In this document: positions 23,302 through 36,176 of the stretch, piece after piece
Numbering within the stretch: the stretch's first letter is position 1
Layout of the letters: every line of letters starts with the position of its first letter
DNA from: Plasmopara viticola
Lineage: Eukaryota > Oomycota > Peronosporomycetes > Peronosporales > Peronosporaceae
Assembly: GCA_001695595.3 (NCBI GenBank)
Contig: MBPM02000100.1
Span: 179,998 to 243,997, forward strand
Length of the DNA stretch: 64,000 nt
Direction: 5' to 3'
Program-made: the position numbers and the translations under genes
The notes under the pieces: model-generated
Database searches by the model: none
What the model was told of the DNA's origin: nothing
What the model saw: only the letters and a program-made list of their open reading frames with translations

Positions 23302-25797
23302 AGACGCTGTACGTCAGCAGATATGTACTTTCTATCCTCTTAGACGTGCACAGACGCAATAGAGCCACAACGAAGCATGAAACCACTTTTCTAAAGTGCT
23401 CAGATGGTGTGGGACGACCGATACGTCCTTTCTATTTCTTAAGACATGTACAGATGCATTAGAGACACAAGAAAGAGTATATTCACCTTCTTTAAGTGCT
23501 GAGATGCTGTACGACCATAGCTACGTTCTTTTGATCTATCTAAACGTTCACACACGCAATAGCGTTAGAACTAAGCGCATATTCAATTCATTTAAGCGTT
23601 AAGACGCTGTACGTCAGCAGATACGTCCTTTCTATCCTCTTCGACGTGCACAGACGCAATAGGGCCACAACGAAGCATGAAACAGCTTTTCTAAAGTGCT
23701 CAGATGATGTGGGACGACCGATACGTCCTCTCTATCTCTTTAGACGTGCACAGATGCATTAGAGACACACCAAAGTGTAAACTCACCCTCTTTAAGCGCT
23801 GAGACGATGTACGACCAAAGCTACGTTCTTTCGATCTAACTGGACGTTCACACACGCAATAGCGTTAAAACAAAGCGCATATTCAATTCATTCAAGCGCT
23901 AAGACGCTGTACGTCAGCAGATACGTCCTTTTTGTCTCTTAAGACATGTGCAGATGCAGTAGAGACACAACAAAGAGTATATTCACCTTCTTTAAGTGCT
24001 GAGACGCTGTACGACCATAGCTACGTTCGTTTGATCTATCTAGACGTTCACACACGCGATAGCGTCAAAATTAAGCGCATAATCAATTCATTTAAGCGCT
24101 AAGACGCTGTACGTCAGCAGATACGTCCTTTCTATCCTCTTCGACGTGCACAGACGCAATAGAGCCACAACGAAGCATGAAACAGCTTTTCTAAAGTGCT
24201 CAGATGATGTGGGACAACACATACGTCCTTTCTATCTCTTTAGACGTGCACAGATGCATTAGAGACACACCAAAGTGTAAACTCACCCTCTTTAAGCGCT
24301 GAGACGATGGACGACCAAAGCTACGTTCTTTCGATCTATCTGGACGTTCACACACGCAATAGCGTCAAAACTAAGCGCATATTCAATACATTTAAGCGCT
24401 AAGACGCTGTACGTAGATACGTCCTTTTTATCTCTTAAGACATTTGCAGATGCAGTAGAGACACAAGAAAGAGTATATTCACCGTCTTTAAGTGCTGAGA
24501 CGCTGTACGACCATAGCTACGTTCGTTTGATCTATCTAGACGTTCACACACGCGATAGCGTCAGAATTTAGCGCATAATCAATTCATTTAAGCGCTAAGA
24601 CGCTGTACGTCAGCAGATACGTCCTTTCTATCCTCTTCGACGTGCACAGACGCAATAGGACCACAACGAAGCATGAAACAGCTTTTCTAAAGTGCTCAGA
24701 TGTTGTGGGACGACTGATACGTCCTTTCTATCTCTTTAGACGTGCACAGATGCATTAAAGCCACACCAAAGTGTATACTCACCCTCTTTAAGCGCTGAGA
24801 CGATGTACGACCAAAGCTACGTTCTTTCGATCTATCTAGACGTTCACACACGCAATAGGGTCACAAGAAAGCGCATATTCAATTCATTTAAGCGCTAAGA
24901 CGCTGTACGTCAGCAGATACGTCCTTTCTATCCTCTTCGACGTGCACAGACGTAATAGGGCCACAACGAAGCATGAAACAGCTTTTCTAAAGTTCTCAAA
25001 TGATGTGGGACGACAGATACGTCCTTTCTACCTCTTTAGACATGCACAGATGCATTAGAGACACACCAAAGTGTATACTCACCTTCCTTAAGCGATGAGA
25101 GGCTGTACGACCATAGCTTTATTCTTTCGATCTACCTGGACGTTCACACACGCAATAGCGTTAAAACAAAGCGCATATTCAATTCATTTAAGCGCTAAGA
25201 CGCTGTACGTCAGCAGATACGTCCTTTCTATCCTCTTAGACGTGCACAGACGCAATAGGGCCACAACTAAGCATTCAACAGCTTTTCTAAAGTGCTCAGA
25301 TGATGTGGGACGACAGATACGTCCTTTTTATCTCTTAAGACATGTGCAGATGCATTAGAGACACAACAAAGAGTATACTCACCTTCTTTAAGCGCTGAGA
25401 CGATGTACGACCATAGCTACGTTCTTTTGATCTATCTAGACGTTCACACACGCAATAGGGTCACAAGAAAGCGCATATTCAATTCATTTAAGCGCTAAGA
25501 CGCTGTACGTCAGCAGATACGTCCTTTCTATCCTCTTCGACGTGCACAGACGTAATAGGGCCACAACGAAGCATGAAACAGCTTTTCTAAAGTTCTCAAA
25601 TGATGTGGGACGACAGATACGTCCTTTCTACCTCTTTAGACATGCACAGATGCATTAGAGACACACCAAAGTGTATACTCACCTTCCTTAAGCGATGAGA
25701 GGCTGTACGACCATAGCTTCATTCTTTCGATCTATCTGGACGTTCACACACGCAATAGCGTTAAAACAAAGCGCATATTCAATTCATATAAGCGCTA
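23302..25797 (+). repeat. 2.5 kb super-repeat, copy 1 (2496 bp)
   Basis: Order U3, U4, U5 (hybrid), U6, U7 (hybrid), U8, U9, U1, U2, that is seven 300 bp trimers and two 200 bp hybrid dimers (25 monomers). It is 4 bp short because the hybrid at 24402 reads CTGTACGTAGATACG, having lost CAGC. U9 and U2 both carry GTTCTCAAATG and a C starting GAGGCTGTACG. Confidence 0.85.
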
Positions 25798-28297
25798 AGA
25801 CGCTGTACGTCAGCAGATACGTCCTTTCTATCCTCTTCGACGTGCACAGACGCAATAGAGCCACAACGAAGCATGAAACAGCTTTTCTAAAGTGCTCAGA
25901 TGATGTGGGACGACCGATACGTCCTTTCTATTTCTTAAGACATGTACAGATGCATTAGAGACACAACAGAGAGTATATTCACCTTCTTTAAGTGCTGAGA
26001 TGCTGTACGACCATAGCTACGTTCTTTTGATCTATCTAAACGTTCACACACGCAATAGCGTTAGAACTAAGCGCATATTCAATTCATTTAAGCGTTAAGA
26101 CGCTGTACGTCAGCAGATACGTCCTTTCTATCCTCTTCGACGTGCACAGACGCAATAGGGCCACAACGAAGCATGAAACAGCTTTTCTAAAGTGCTCAGA
26201 TGATGTGGGACGACCGATACGTCCTCTCTATCTCTTTAGACGTGCACAGATGCATTAGAGACACACCAAAGTGTAAACTCACCCTCTTTAAGCGCTGAGA
26301 CGATGTACGACCAAAGCTACGTTCTTTCGATCTAACTGGACGTTCACACACGCAATAGCGTTAAAACAAAGCGCATATTCAATTCATTTAAGCGCTAAGA
26401 CGCTGTACGTCAGCAGATACGTCCTTTTTGTCTCTTAAGACATGTGCAGATGCAGTAGAGACACAACAAAGAGTATATTCACCTTCTTTAAGTGCTGAGA
26501 CGCTGTACGACCATAGCTACGTTCGTTTGATCTATCTAGACGTTCACACACGCGATAGCGTCAAAATTAAGCGCATAATCAATTCATTTAAGCGCTAAGA
26601 CGCTGTACGTCAGCAGATACGTCCTTTCTATCCTCTTCGACGTGCACAGACGCAATAGAGCCACAACGAAGCATGAAACAGCTTTTCTAAAGTGCTCAGA
26701 TGATGTGGGACAACACATACGTCCTTTCTATCTCTTTAGACGTGCACAGATGCATTAGAGACACACCAAAGTGTAAACTCACCCTCTTTAAGCGCTGAGA
26801 CGATGGACGACCAAAGCTACGTTCTTTCGATCTATCTGGACGTTCACACACGCAATAGCGTCAAAACTAAGCGCATATTCAATACATTTAAGCGCTAAGA
26901 CGCTGTACGTCAGCAGATACGTCCTTTTTATCTCTTAAGACATTTGCAGATGCAGTAGAGACACAAGAAAGAGTATATTCACCGTCTTTAAGTGCTGAGA
27001 CGCTGTACGACCATAGCTACGTTCGTTTGATCTATCTAGACGTTCACACACGCGATAGCGTCAGAATTTAGCGCATAATCAATTCATTTAAGCGCTAAGA
27101 CGCTGTACGTCAGCAGATACGTCCTTTCTATCCTCTTCGACGTGCACAGACGCAATAGGGCCACAACGAAGCATGAAACAGCTTTTCTAAAGTGCTCAGA
27201 TGTTGTGGGACGACTGATACGTCCTTTCTATCTCTTTAGACGTGCACAGATGCATTAAAGCCACACCAAAGTGTATACTCACCCTCTTTAAGCGCTGAGA
27301 CGATGTACGACCAAAGCTACGTTCTTTCGATCTATCTAGACGTTCACACACGCAATAGGGTCACAAGAAAGCGCATATTCAATTCATTTAAGCGCTAAGA
27401 CGCTGTACGTCAGCAGATACGTCCTTTCTATCCTCTTCGACGTGCACAGACGTAATAGGGCCACAACGAAGCATGAAACAGCTTTTCTAAAGTTCTCAAA
27501 TGATGTGGGACGACAGATACGTCCTTTCTACCTCTTTAGACATGCACAGATGCATTAGAGACACACCAAAGTGTATACTCACCTTCCTTAAGCGATGAGA
27601 GGCTGTACGACCATAGCTTTATTCTTTCGATCTACCTGGACGTTCACACACGCAATAGCGTTAAAACAAAGCGCATATTCAATTCATTTAAGCGCTAAGA
27701 CGCTGTACGTCAGCAGATACGTCCTTTCTATCCTCTTCGACGTGCACAGACGCAATAGGGCCACAACTAAGCATTCGACAGCTTTTCTAAAGTGCTCAGA
27801 TGATGTGGGACGACAGATACGTCCTTTTTATCTCTTAAGACATGTGCAGATGCATTAGAGACACAAGAAAGAGTATACTCACCTTCTCTAAGCGCTGAGA
27901 CGATGTACGACCATAGCTACGTTCTTTTGATCTATCTAGACGTTCACACACGCAATAGGGTCACAAGAAAGCGCATATTCAATTCATTTAAGCGCTAAGA
28001 CGCTGTACGTCAGCAGATACGTCCTTTCTATCCTCTTCGACGTGCACAGACGTAATAGGGCCACAACGAAGCATGAAACAGCTTTTCTAAAGTTCTCAAA
28101 TGATGTGGGACGACAGATACGTCCTTTCTACCTCTTTAGACATGCACAGATGCATTAGAGACACACCAAAGTGTATACTCACCTTCCTTAAGCGATGAGA
28201 GGCTGTACGACCATAGCTTCATTCTTTCGATCTATCTGGACGTTCACACACGCAATAGCGTTAAAACAAAGCGCATATTCAATTCATATAAGCGCTA
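25798..28297 (+). repeat. 2.5 kb super-repeat, copy 2 (2500 bp)
   Basis: Same unit order as the preceding copy, with hybrids at 26398 and 26898. Monomer starts stay at x98 positions throughout, so there is no net indel in 25 monomers. It differs from copy 1 and copy 3 at only scattered bases. Confidence 0.88.
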
Positions 28298-30796
28298 AGA
28301 CGCTGTACGTCAGCAGATACGTCCTTTCTATCCTCTTCGACGTGCACAGACGCAATAGAGCCACAACGAAGCATGAAACAGCTTTTCTAAAGTGCTCAGA
28401 TGATGTGGGACGACCGATACGTCCTTTCTATTTCTTAAGACATGTACAGATGCATTAGAGACACAACAGAGAGTATATTCACCTTCTTTAAGTGCTGAGA
28501 TGCTGTACGACCATAGCTACGTTCTTTTGATCTATCTAAACGTTCACACACGCAATAGCGTTAGAACTAAGCGCATATTCAATTCATTTAAGCGTTAAGA
28601 CGCTGTACGTCAGCAGATACGTCCTTTCTATCCTCTTCGACGTGCACAGACGCAATAGGGCCACAACGAAGCATGAAACAGCTTTTCTAAAGTGCTCAGA
28701 TGATGTGGGACGACCGATACGTCCTCTCTATCTCTTTAGACGTGCACAGATGCATTAGAGACACACCAAAGTGTAAACTCACCCTCTTTAAGCGCTGAGA
28801 CGATGTACGACCAAAGCTACGTTCTTTCGATCTAACTGGACGTTCACACACGCAATAGCGTTAAAACAAAGCGCATATTCAATTCATTTAAGCGCTAAGA
28901 CGCTGTACGTCAGCAGATACGTCCTTTTTGTCTCTTAAGACATGTGCAGATGCAGTAGAGACACAACAAAGAGTATATTCACCTTCTTTAAGTGCTGAGA
29001 CGCTGTACGACCATAGCTACGTTCTTTTGATCTATCTAGACGTTCACACACGCGATAGCGTCAAAATTAAGCGCATATTCAATTCATTTAAGCGCTAAGA
29101 CGCTGTACGTCAGCAGATACGTCCTTTCTATCCTCTTCGACGTGCACAGACGCAATAGAGCCACAACGAAGCATGAAACAGCTTTTCTAAAGTGCTCAGA
29201 TGATGTGGGACAACACATACGTCCTTTCTATCTCTTTAGACGTGCACAGATGCATTAGAGACACACCAAAGTGTAAACTCACCCTCTTTAAGCGCTGAGA
29301 CGATGGACGACCAAAGCTACGTTCTTTCGATCTATCTGGACGTTCACACACGCAATAGCGTCAAACCTAAGCGCATATTCAATTCATTTAAGCGTTAAGA
29401 CGCTGTACGTCAGCAGATACGTCCTTTCTATCACTTAAGACATGTACAGATGCAGTAGAGACACAACAAAGAGTATATTCACCTTCTTTAAGTGCTGAGA
29501 CGCTGTACGACCATAGCTACGTTCGTTTGATCTATCTAGACGTTCACACACGCGATAGCGTCAGAATTAAGCGCATATTCAATTCATTTAAGCGCTAAGA
29601 CGCTGTACGTCAGCAGATACGTCCTTTCTATCCTCTTCGACGTGCACAGACGCAATAGGGCCACAACGAAGCATGAAACAGCTTTTCTAAAGTGCTCAGA
29701 TGATGTGGAACGACTGATACGTCCTTTCTATCTCTTTAGACGTGCACAGATGCATTAAAGACACACCAAAGTGTATACTCACCCTCTTTAAGCGCTGAGA
29801 CGATGTACGACCAAAGCTACGTTCTTTCGATCTATCTAGACGTTCACACACGCAATAGGGTCACAAGAAAGCGCATATTCAATTCATTTAAGCGTTAAGA
29901 CGCTGTACGTCAGCAGATACGTCCTTTCTATCCTCTTAGACGTGCACAGACGTAATAGGGCCACAACGAAGCATGAAACAGCTTTTCTAAAGTTCTCAAA
30001 TGATGTGGGACGACAGATACGTCCTTTCTATCTCTTTAGACGTGCACAGATGCATTAGAGACACACCAAAGTGTATACTCACCTTCCTTAAGCGATGAGA
30101 GGCTGTACGACCATAGCTTTATTCTTTCGATCTACCTGGACGTTCACACACGCAATAGCGTTAAAACAAAGCGCATATTCAATTCATTTAAGCGCTAAGA
30201 CGCTGTACGTCAGCAGATACGTCCTTTCTATCCTCTTCGACGTGCACAGACGCAATAGGGCCACAACTAAGCATTCGACAGCTTTTCTAAAGTGCTCAGA
30301 TGATGTGGGACGACAGATACGTCCTTTTATCTCTTAAGACATGTGCAGATGCATTAGAGACACAACAAAGAGTATACTCACCTTCTCTAAGCGCTGAGAC
30401 GCTGTACGACCATAGCTTCGTTCTTTTGATCTATCTAGACGTTCACACACGCAATAGGGTCAAAAGAAAGCGCATATTCAATTCATTTAAGCGCTAAGAC
30501 GCTGTACGTCAGCAGATACGTCCTTTCTATCCTCTTCGACGTGCACAGACGTAATAGGGCCACAACGAAGCATGAAACAGCTTTTCTAAAGTTCTCAAAT
30601 GATGTGGGACGACAGATACGTCCTTTCTACCTCTTTAGACATGCACAGATGCATTAGAGACACACCAAAGTGTATACTCACCTTCCTTAAGCGATGAGAG
30701 GCTGTACGACCATAGCTTCATTCTTTCGATCTATCTGGACGTTCACACACGCAATAGCGTTAAAACAAAGCGCATATTCAATTCATATAAGCGCTA
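28298..30796 (+). repeat. 2.5 kb super-repeat, copy 3 (2499 bp)
   Basis: Same order, hybrids at 28898 and 29398. The second hybrid reads CTTTCTATCACTTAAGACATGTACAG instead of the usual CTTTTTATCTC form, so it has partly regained canonical sequence. One T is lost in the run at about 30325. A monomers here include both TTAGACG and TTCGACG versions, suggesting local conversion. Confidence 0.85.
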
Positions 30797-32696
30797 AGAC
30801 GCTGTACGTCAGCAGATACGTCCTTTCTATCCTCTTCGACGTGCACAGACGCAATAGAGCCACAACGAAGCATGAAACAGCTTTTCTAAAGTGCTCAGAT
30901 GATGTGGGACGACCGATACGTCCTTTCTATCTCTTAAGACATGTACAGATGCATTAGAGACACAACAAAGAGTATATTCACCTTCTTTAAGTGCTGAGAC
31001 GCTGTACGACCATAGCTACGTTCTTTTGATCTATCTAGACGTTCACACACGCAATAGCGTTAGAACTAAGCGCATATTCAATTCATTTAAGCGTTAAGAC
31101 GCTGTACGTCAGCAGATACGTCCTTTCTATCCTCTTAGACGTGCACAGACGCAATAGGGCCACAACGAAGCATGAAACAGCTTTTCTAAAGTGCTCAGAT
31201 GATGTGGGACGACCGATACGTCCTCTCTATCTCTTTAGACGTGCACAGATGCATTAGAGACACACCAAAGTGTAAACTCACCCTCTTTAAGCGCTGAGAC
31301 GATGTACGACCAAAGCTACGTTCTTTCGATCTAACTGGACGTTCACACACGCAATAGCGTTAAAACAAAGCGCATATTCAATTCATTTAAGCGCTAAGAC
31401 GCTGTACGTCAGCAGATACGTCCTTTTTGTCTCTTAAGACATGTGCAGATGCAGTAGAGACACAACAAAGAGTATATTCACCTTCTTTAAGTGCTGAGAC
31501 GCTGTACGACCATAGCTACGTTCGTTTGATCTATCTAGACGTTCACACACGCGATAGCGTCAAAATTAAGCGCATAATCAATTCATTTAAGCGCTAAGAC
31601 GCTGTACGTCAGCAGATACGTCCTTTCTATCCTCTTCGACGTGCACAGACGCAATAGAGCCACAACGAAGCATGAAACAGCTTTTCTAAAGTGCTCAGAT
31701 GATGTGGGACAACACATACGTCCTTTCTATCTCTTTAGACGTGCACAGATGCATTAGAGACACACCAAAGTGTAAACTCACCCTCTTTAAGCGCTGAGAC
31801 GATGGACGACCAAAGCTACGTTCTTTCGATCTATCTGGACGTTCACACACGCAATAGCGTCAAAACTAAGCGCATATTCAATACATTTAAGCGCTAAGAC
31901 GCTGTACGTCAGCAGATACGTCCTTTTTATCTCTTAAGACATTTGCAGATGCAGTAGAGACACAAGAAAGAGTATATTCACCGTCTTTAAGTGCTGAGAC
32001 GCTGTACGACCATAGCTACGTTCGTTTGATCTATCTAGACGTTCACACACGCGATAGCGTCAGAATTTAGCGCATAATCAATTCATTTAAGCGCTAAGAC
32101 GCTGTACGTCAGCAGATACGTCCTTTCTATCCTCTTCGACGTGCACAGACGCAATAGGGCCACAACGAAGCATGAAACAGCTTTTCTAAAGTGCTCAGAT
32201 GTTGTGGGACGACTGATACGTCCTTTCTATCTCTTTAGACGTGCACAGATGCATTAAAGCCACACCAAAGTGTATACTCACCCTCTTTAAGCGCTGAGAC
32301 GATGTACGACCAAAGCTACGTTCTTTCGATCTATCTAGACGTTCACACACGCAATAGGGTCACAAGAAAGCGCATATTCAATTCATTTAAGCGCTAAGAC
32401 GCTGTACGTCAGCAGATACGTCCTTTCTATCCTCTTCGACGTGCACAGACGTAATAGGGCCACAACGAAGCATGAAACAGCTTTTCTAAAGTTCTCAAAT
32501 GATGTGGGACGACAGATACGTCCTTTCTACCTCTTTAGACATGCACAGATGCATTAGAGACACACCAAAGTGTATACTCACCTTCCTTAAGCGATGAGAG
32601 GCTGTACGACCATAGCTTCATTCTTTCGATCTATCTGGACGTTCACACACGCAATAGCGTTAAAACAAAGCGCATATTCAATTCATATAAGCGCTA
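30797..32696 (+). repeat. Super-repeat copy 4, short 1.9 kb form
   Basis: U3-U9 with hybrids at 31397 and 31897. The last trimer then combines U9-like A and B (GTAATAGGG, GTTCTCAAATG) with a U2-type C (CTTCATTC) and is followed directly by U3. This equals the 2.5 kb form minus 600 bp, with the exchange point inside the U9/U2 pair, which are near-identical. Confidence 0.82.
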
Positions 32697-33776
32697 AGAC
32701 GCTGTACGTCAGCAGATACGTCCTTTCTATCCTCGTCGACGTGCACAGACGCAATAGAGCCACAACGAAGCATGAAACAGCTTTTCTAAAGTGCTAAGAT
32801 GATGTGGGACGACCGATACGTCCTTTCTATTTCTTAAGACATGTACAGATGCATTAGAGACACAACAGAGAGTATATTCACCTTCTTTAAGTGCTGAGAT
32901 GCTGTACGACCATAGCTACGTTCTTTTGATCTATCTAGACGTTCACACACGCAATAGCGTTAGAACTAAGCGCATATTCAATTCATTTAAGCGTTAAGAC
33001 GCTGTACGTCAGCAGATACGTCCTTTCTATCCTCTTCGACGTGCACAGACGCAATAGAGCCACAACGAAGCATGAAACAGCTTTTCTAAAGTGCTCAGAT
33101 GATGTGGGACGACAGATACGTCCTTTTTATCTCTTAAGACATGTGCAGATGCATTAGAGACACAACAAAGAGTATACTCACCTTCTTTAAGCGCTGAGAC
33201 GATGTACGACCATAGCTACGTTCTTTTGATCTATCTAGACGTTCACACACGCAATAGGGTCACAAGAAAGCGCATATTCAATTCATTTAAGCGCTAAGAC
33301 GCTGTACGTCAGCAGATACGTCCTTTCTATCCTCTTCGACGTGCACAGACGTAATAGGGCCACAACGAAGCATGAAACAGCTTTTCTAAAGTGCTCAGAT
33401 GCTGTGGGACGACAGATACGTCCTTTCTACCTCTTTAGACATGCACAGATGCATTAGAGACACACCAAAGTGTATACACACCTTCCTTAAGCGCTGAGAG
33501 GCTGTACGACCATAGCTTCGATATCACACACGCAATAGTGTCAAAAATAAGTGCATATCTAATTCATTTAAGCGCTAAGACGCTGTACGTCAGCAGATAC
33601 GTCTTTTCTATCCTTTTCGACGTGCACAGACGCAATAGGGCCACAACGAATCATAAAACAGCTTTTCTAAAACTTCAGATGATGTGGGACGACAGATACG
33701 TCCTTTCTATCTCTTTAGACGTGCACAGATGCATTAAAGACACACCAAAGTGTAAACTCACCCTCTTTAAGCGCTG
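32697..33776 (+). repeat. Transition segment ending the 2.5 kb family
   Basis: Begins as a fifth U3 trimer, then goes to a U1-like B (CTTTTTATCTCTTAAGACATGTGC at about 33122) and a trimer with GATGCTGTGGG. The C monomer at 33497-33577 is only 81 bp, having lost ~19 bp between AGCTTCG and ATCACACACG. The last two monomers carry alleles otherwise found at 12.8-13.2 kb. Confidence 0.8.
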
Positions 33777-34576
33777 AGACATTATACGACCAAAGCTACG
33801 TTCTTTCGATCTATTTAGACGTTCACACACGCAATAGGGTCACAAGAAAGCGCATATTCAATTCATTTAAGCGCTAAGACGCTGTACGTCAGCAGATACG
33901 TCCTTTCTATCCTCTTCGACGTGCACAGACGCAATAGGGCCACAACGAAGCATGAAACAGCTTTTCTAAAGTGCTCAGATGATGTGGGACGACAGATACG
34001 TCCTTTCTATCTCTTTAGACGTGCACAGATGCATTAGAGACACACCAAAGTGTAAACTCACCCTCTTTAAGCGCTGAGACGATGTACGACCAAAGCTACG
34101 TTCTTTCGATCTATCTGGACGTTCACACACGCAATAGCGTCAAAACTAAGCGCATATTCAATACATTTAAGCGCTAAGACGCTGTACGTCAGCAGATACG
34201 TCCTTTTTATCTCTTAAGACATTTGCAGATGCAGTAGAGACACAAGAAAGAGTATATTCACCTTCTTTAAGTGCTGAGACGCTGTACGACCATAGCTACG
34301 TTCGTTTGATCTATCTAGACGTTCACACACGCGATAGCGTCAAAATTAAGCGCATATTCAATTCATTTAAGCGCTAAGACGCTGTACGTCAGCAGATACG
34401 TCTTTTCTATCCTTTTCGACGTGCACAGACGCAATAGGGCCACAACGAAGCATGAAACAGCTTTTCTAAAGTGCTCAGATGATGTGGGACAACACATACG
34501 TCCTTTCTATCTCTTTAGACGTGCACAGACGCATTAGAGACACACCAAAGTGTAAACTCACCCTCTTTAAGCGCTG
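33777..34576 (+). repeat. 800 bp super-repeat, copy 1
   Basis: Eight monomers in the order C (AGACATTATACGACC), A, B, C, A/B hybrid (34177), C, A, B. The first C and the 800 bp period define the family. This copy has GATGTACGACC in its second C where later copies have GATGGACGACC. Confidence 0.88.
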
Positions 34577-35376
34577 AGACATTATACGACCAAAGCTACG
34601 TTCTTTCGATCTATTTAGACGTTCACACACGCAATAGGGTCACAAGAAAGCGCATATTCAATTCATTAAGGCGCTAAGACGCTGTACGTCAGCAGATACG
34701 TCCTTTCTATCCTCTTCGACGTGCACAGACGCAATAGAGCCACAACGAAGCATGAAACAGCTTTTCTAAAGTGCTCAGATGATGTGGGACGACAGATACG
34801 TCCTTTCTATCTCTTTAGACGTGCACAGATGCATTAGAGACACACCAAAGTGTAAACTCACCCTCTTTAAGCGCTGAGACGATGGACGACCAAAGCTACG
34901 TTCTTTCGATCTACCTGGACGTTCACACACGCAATAGCGTCAAAACTAAGCGCATATTCAATACATTTAAGCGCTAAGACGCTGTACGTCAGCAGATACG
35001 TCCTTTTTATCTCTTAAGACATTTGCAGATGCAGTAGAGACACAAGAAAGAGTATATTCACCTTCTTTAAGTGCTGAGACGCTTTACGACCATAGCTACG
35101 TTCGTTTGATCTATCTAGACGTTCACACACGCGATAGCGTCAAAATTAAGCGCATATTCAATTCATTTAAGCGCTAAGACGCTGTACGTCAGCAGATACG
35201 TCCTTTCTATCCTCTTCGACGTGCACAGACGCAATAGGGCCACAACGAAGCATGAAACAGCTTTTCTAAAGTGCTCAGATGATGTGGGACAACACATACG
35301 TCCTTTCTATCTCTTTAGACGTGCACAGACGCATTAGAGACACACCAAAGTGTAAACTCACCCTCTTTAAGCGCTG
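34577..35376 (+). repeat. 800 bp super-repeat, copy 2
   Basis: Same order with the hybrid at 34977. The first C ends TTCATTAAGGCGCTAAG, an allele shared by copies 3 and 4 and by 15.98 kb. The C after the hybrid has CTTTACGACC. Confidence 0.9.
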
Positions 35377-36176
35377 AGACATTATACGACCAAAGCTACG
35401 TTCTTTCGATCTATTTAGACGTTCACACACGCAATAGGGTCACAAGAAAGCGCATATTCAATTCATTAAGGCGCTAAGACGCTGTACGTCAGCAGATACG
35501 TCCTTTCTATCCTCTTCGACGTGCACAGACGCAATAGAGCCACAACGAAGCATGAAACAGCTTTTCTAAAGTGCTCAGATGATGTGGGACGACAGATACG
35601 TCCTTTCTATCTCTTTAGACGTGCACAGATGCATTAGAGACACACCAAAGTGTAAACTCACCCTCTTTAAGCGCTGAGACGATGGACGACCAAAGCTACG
35701 TTCTTTCGATCTACCTGGACGTTCACACACGCAATAGCGTCAAAACTAAGCGCATATTCAATACATTTAAGCGCTAAGACGCTGTACGTCAGCAGATACG
35801 TCCTTTTTATCTCTTAAGACATTTTCAGATGCAGTAGAGACACAAGAAAGAGTATATTCACCTTCTTTAAGTGCTGAGACGCTTTACGACCATAGCTACG
35901 TTCGTTTGATCTATCTAGACGTTCACACACGCGATAGCGTCAAAATTAAGCGCATAATCAATTCATTTAAGCGCTAAGACGCTGTACGTCAGCAGATACG
36001 TCCTTTATATCCTCTTCGACGTGCACAGACGCAATAGGGCCACAACGAAGCATGAAACAGCTTTTCTAAAGTGCTCAGATGATGTGGGACAACACATACG
36101 TCCTTTCTATCTCTTTAGACGTGCACAGACGCATTAGAGACACACCAAAGTGTAAACTCACCCTCTTTAAGCGCTG
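35377..36176 (+). repeat. 800 bp super-repeat, copy 3
   Basis: Same order with the hybrid at 35777. New alleles ACATTTTCAGATG (about 35820), GCATAATCA (about 35952) and CCTTTATATCC (about 36002) are shared only with the next copy. Confidence 0.9.

Noticed and set aside
25095..25358. Recurrent 87-codon frames spaced exactly 2500 bp, looking like a conserved small-protein family
   Set aside because: The spacing is the super-repeat period, and 300 bp units keep frame. Conservation is at DNA level and includes stop codons and the other frames equally.
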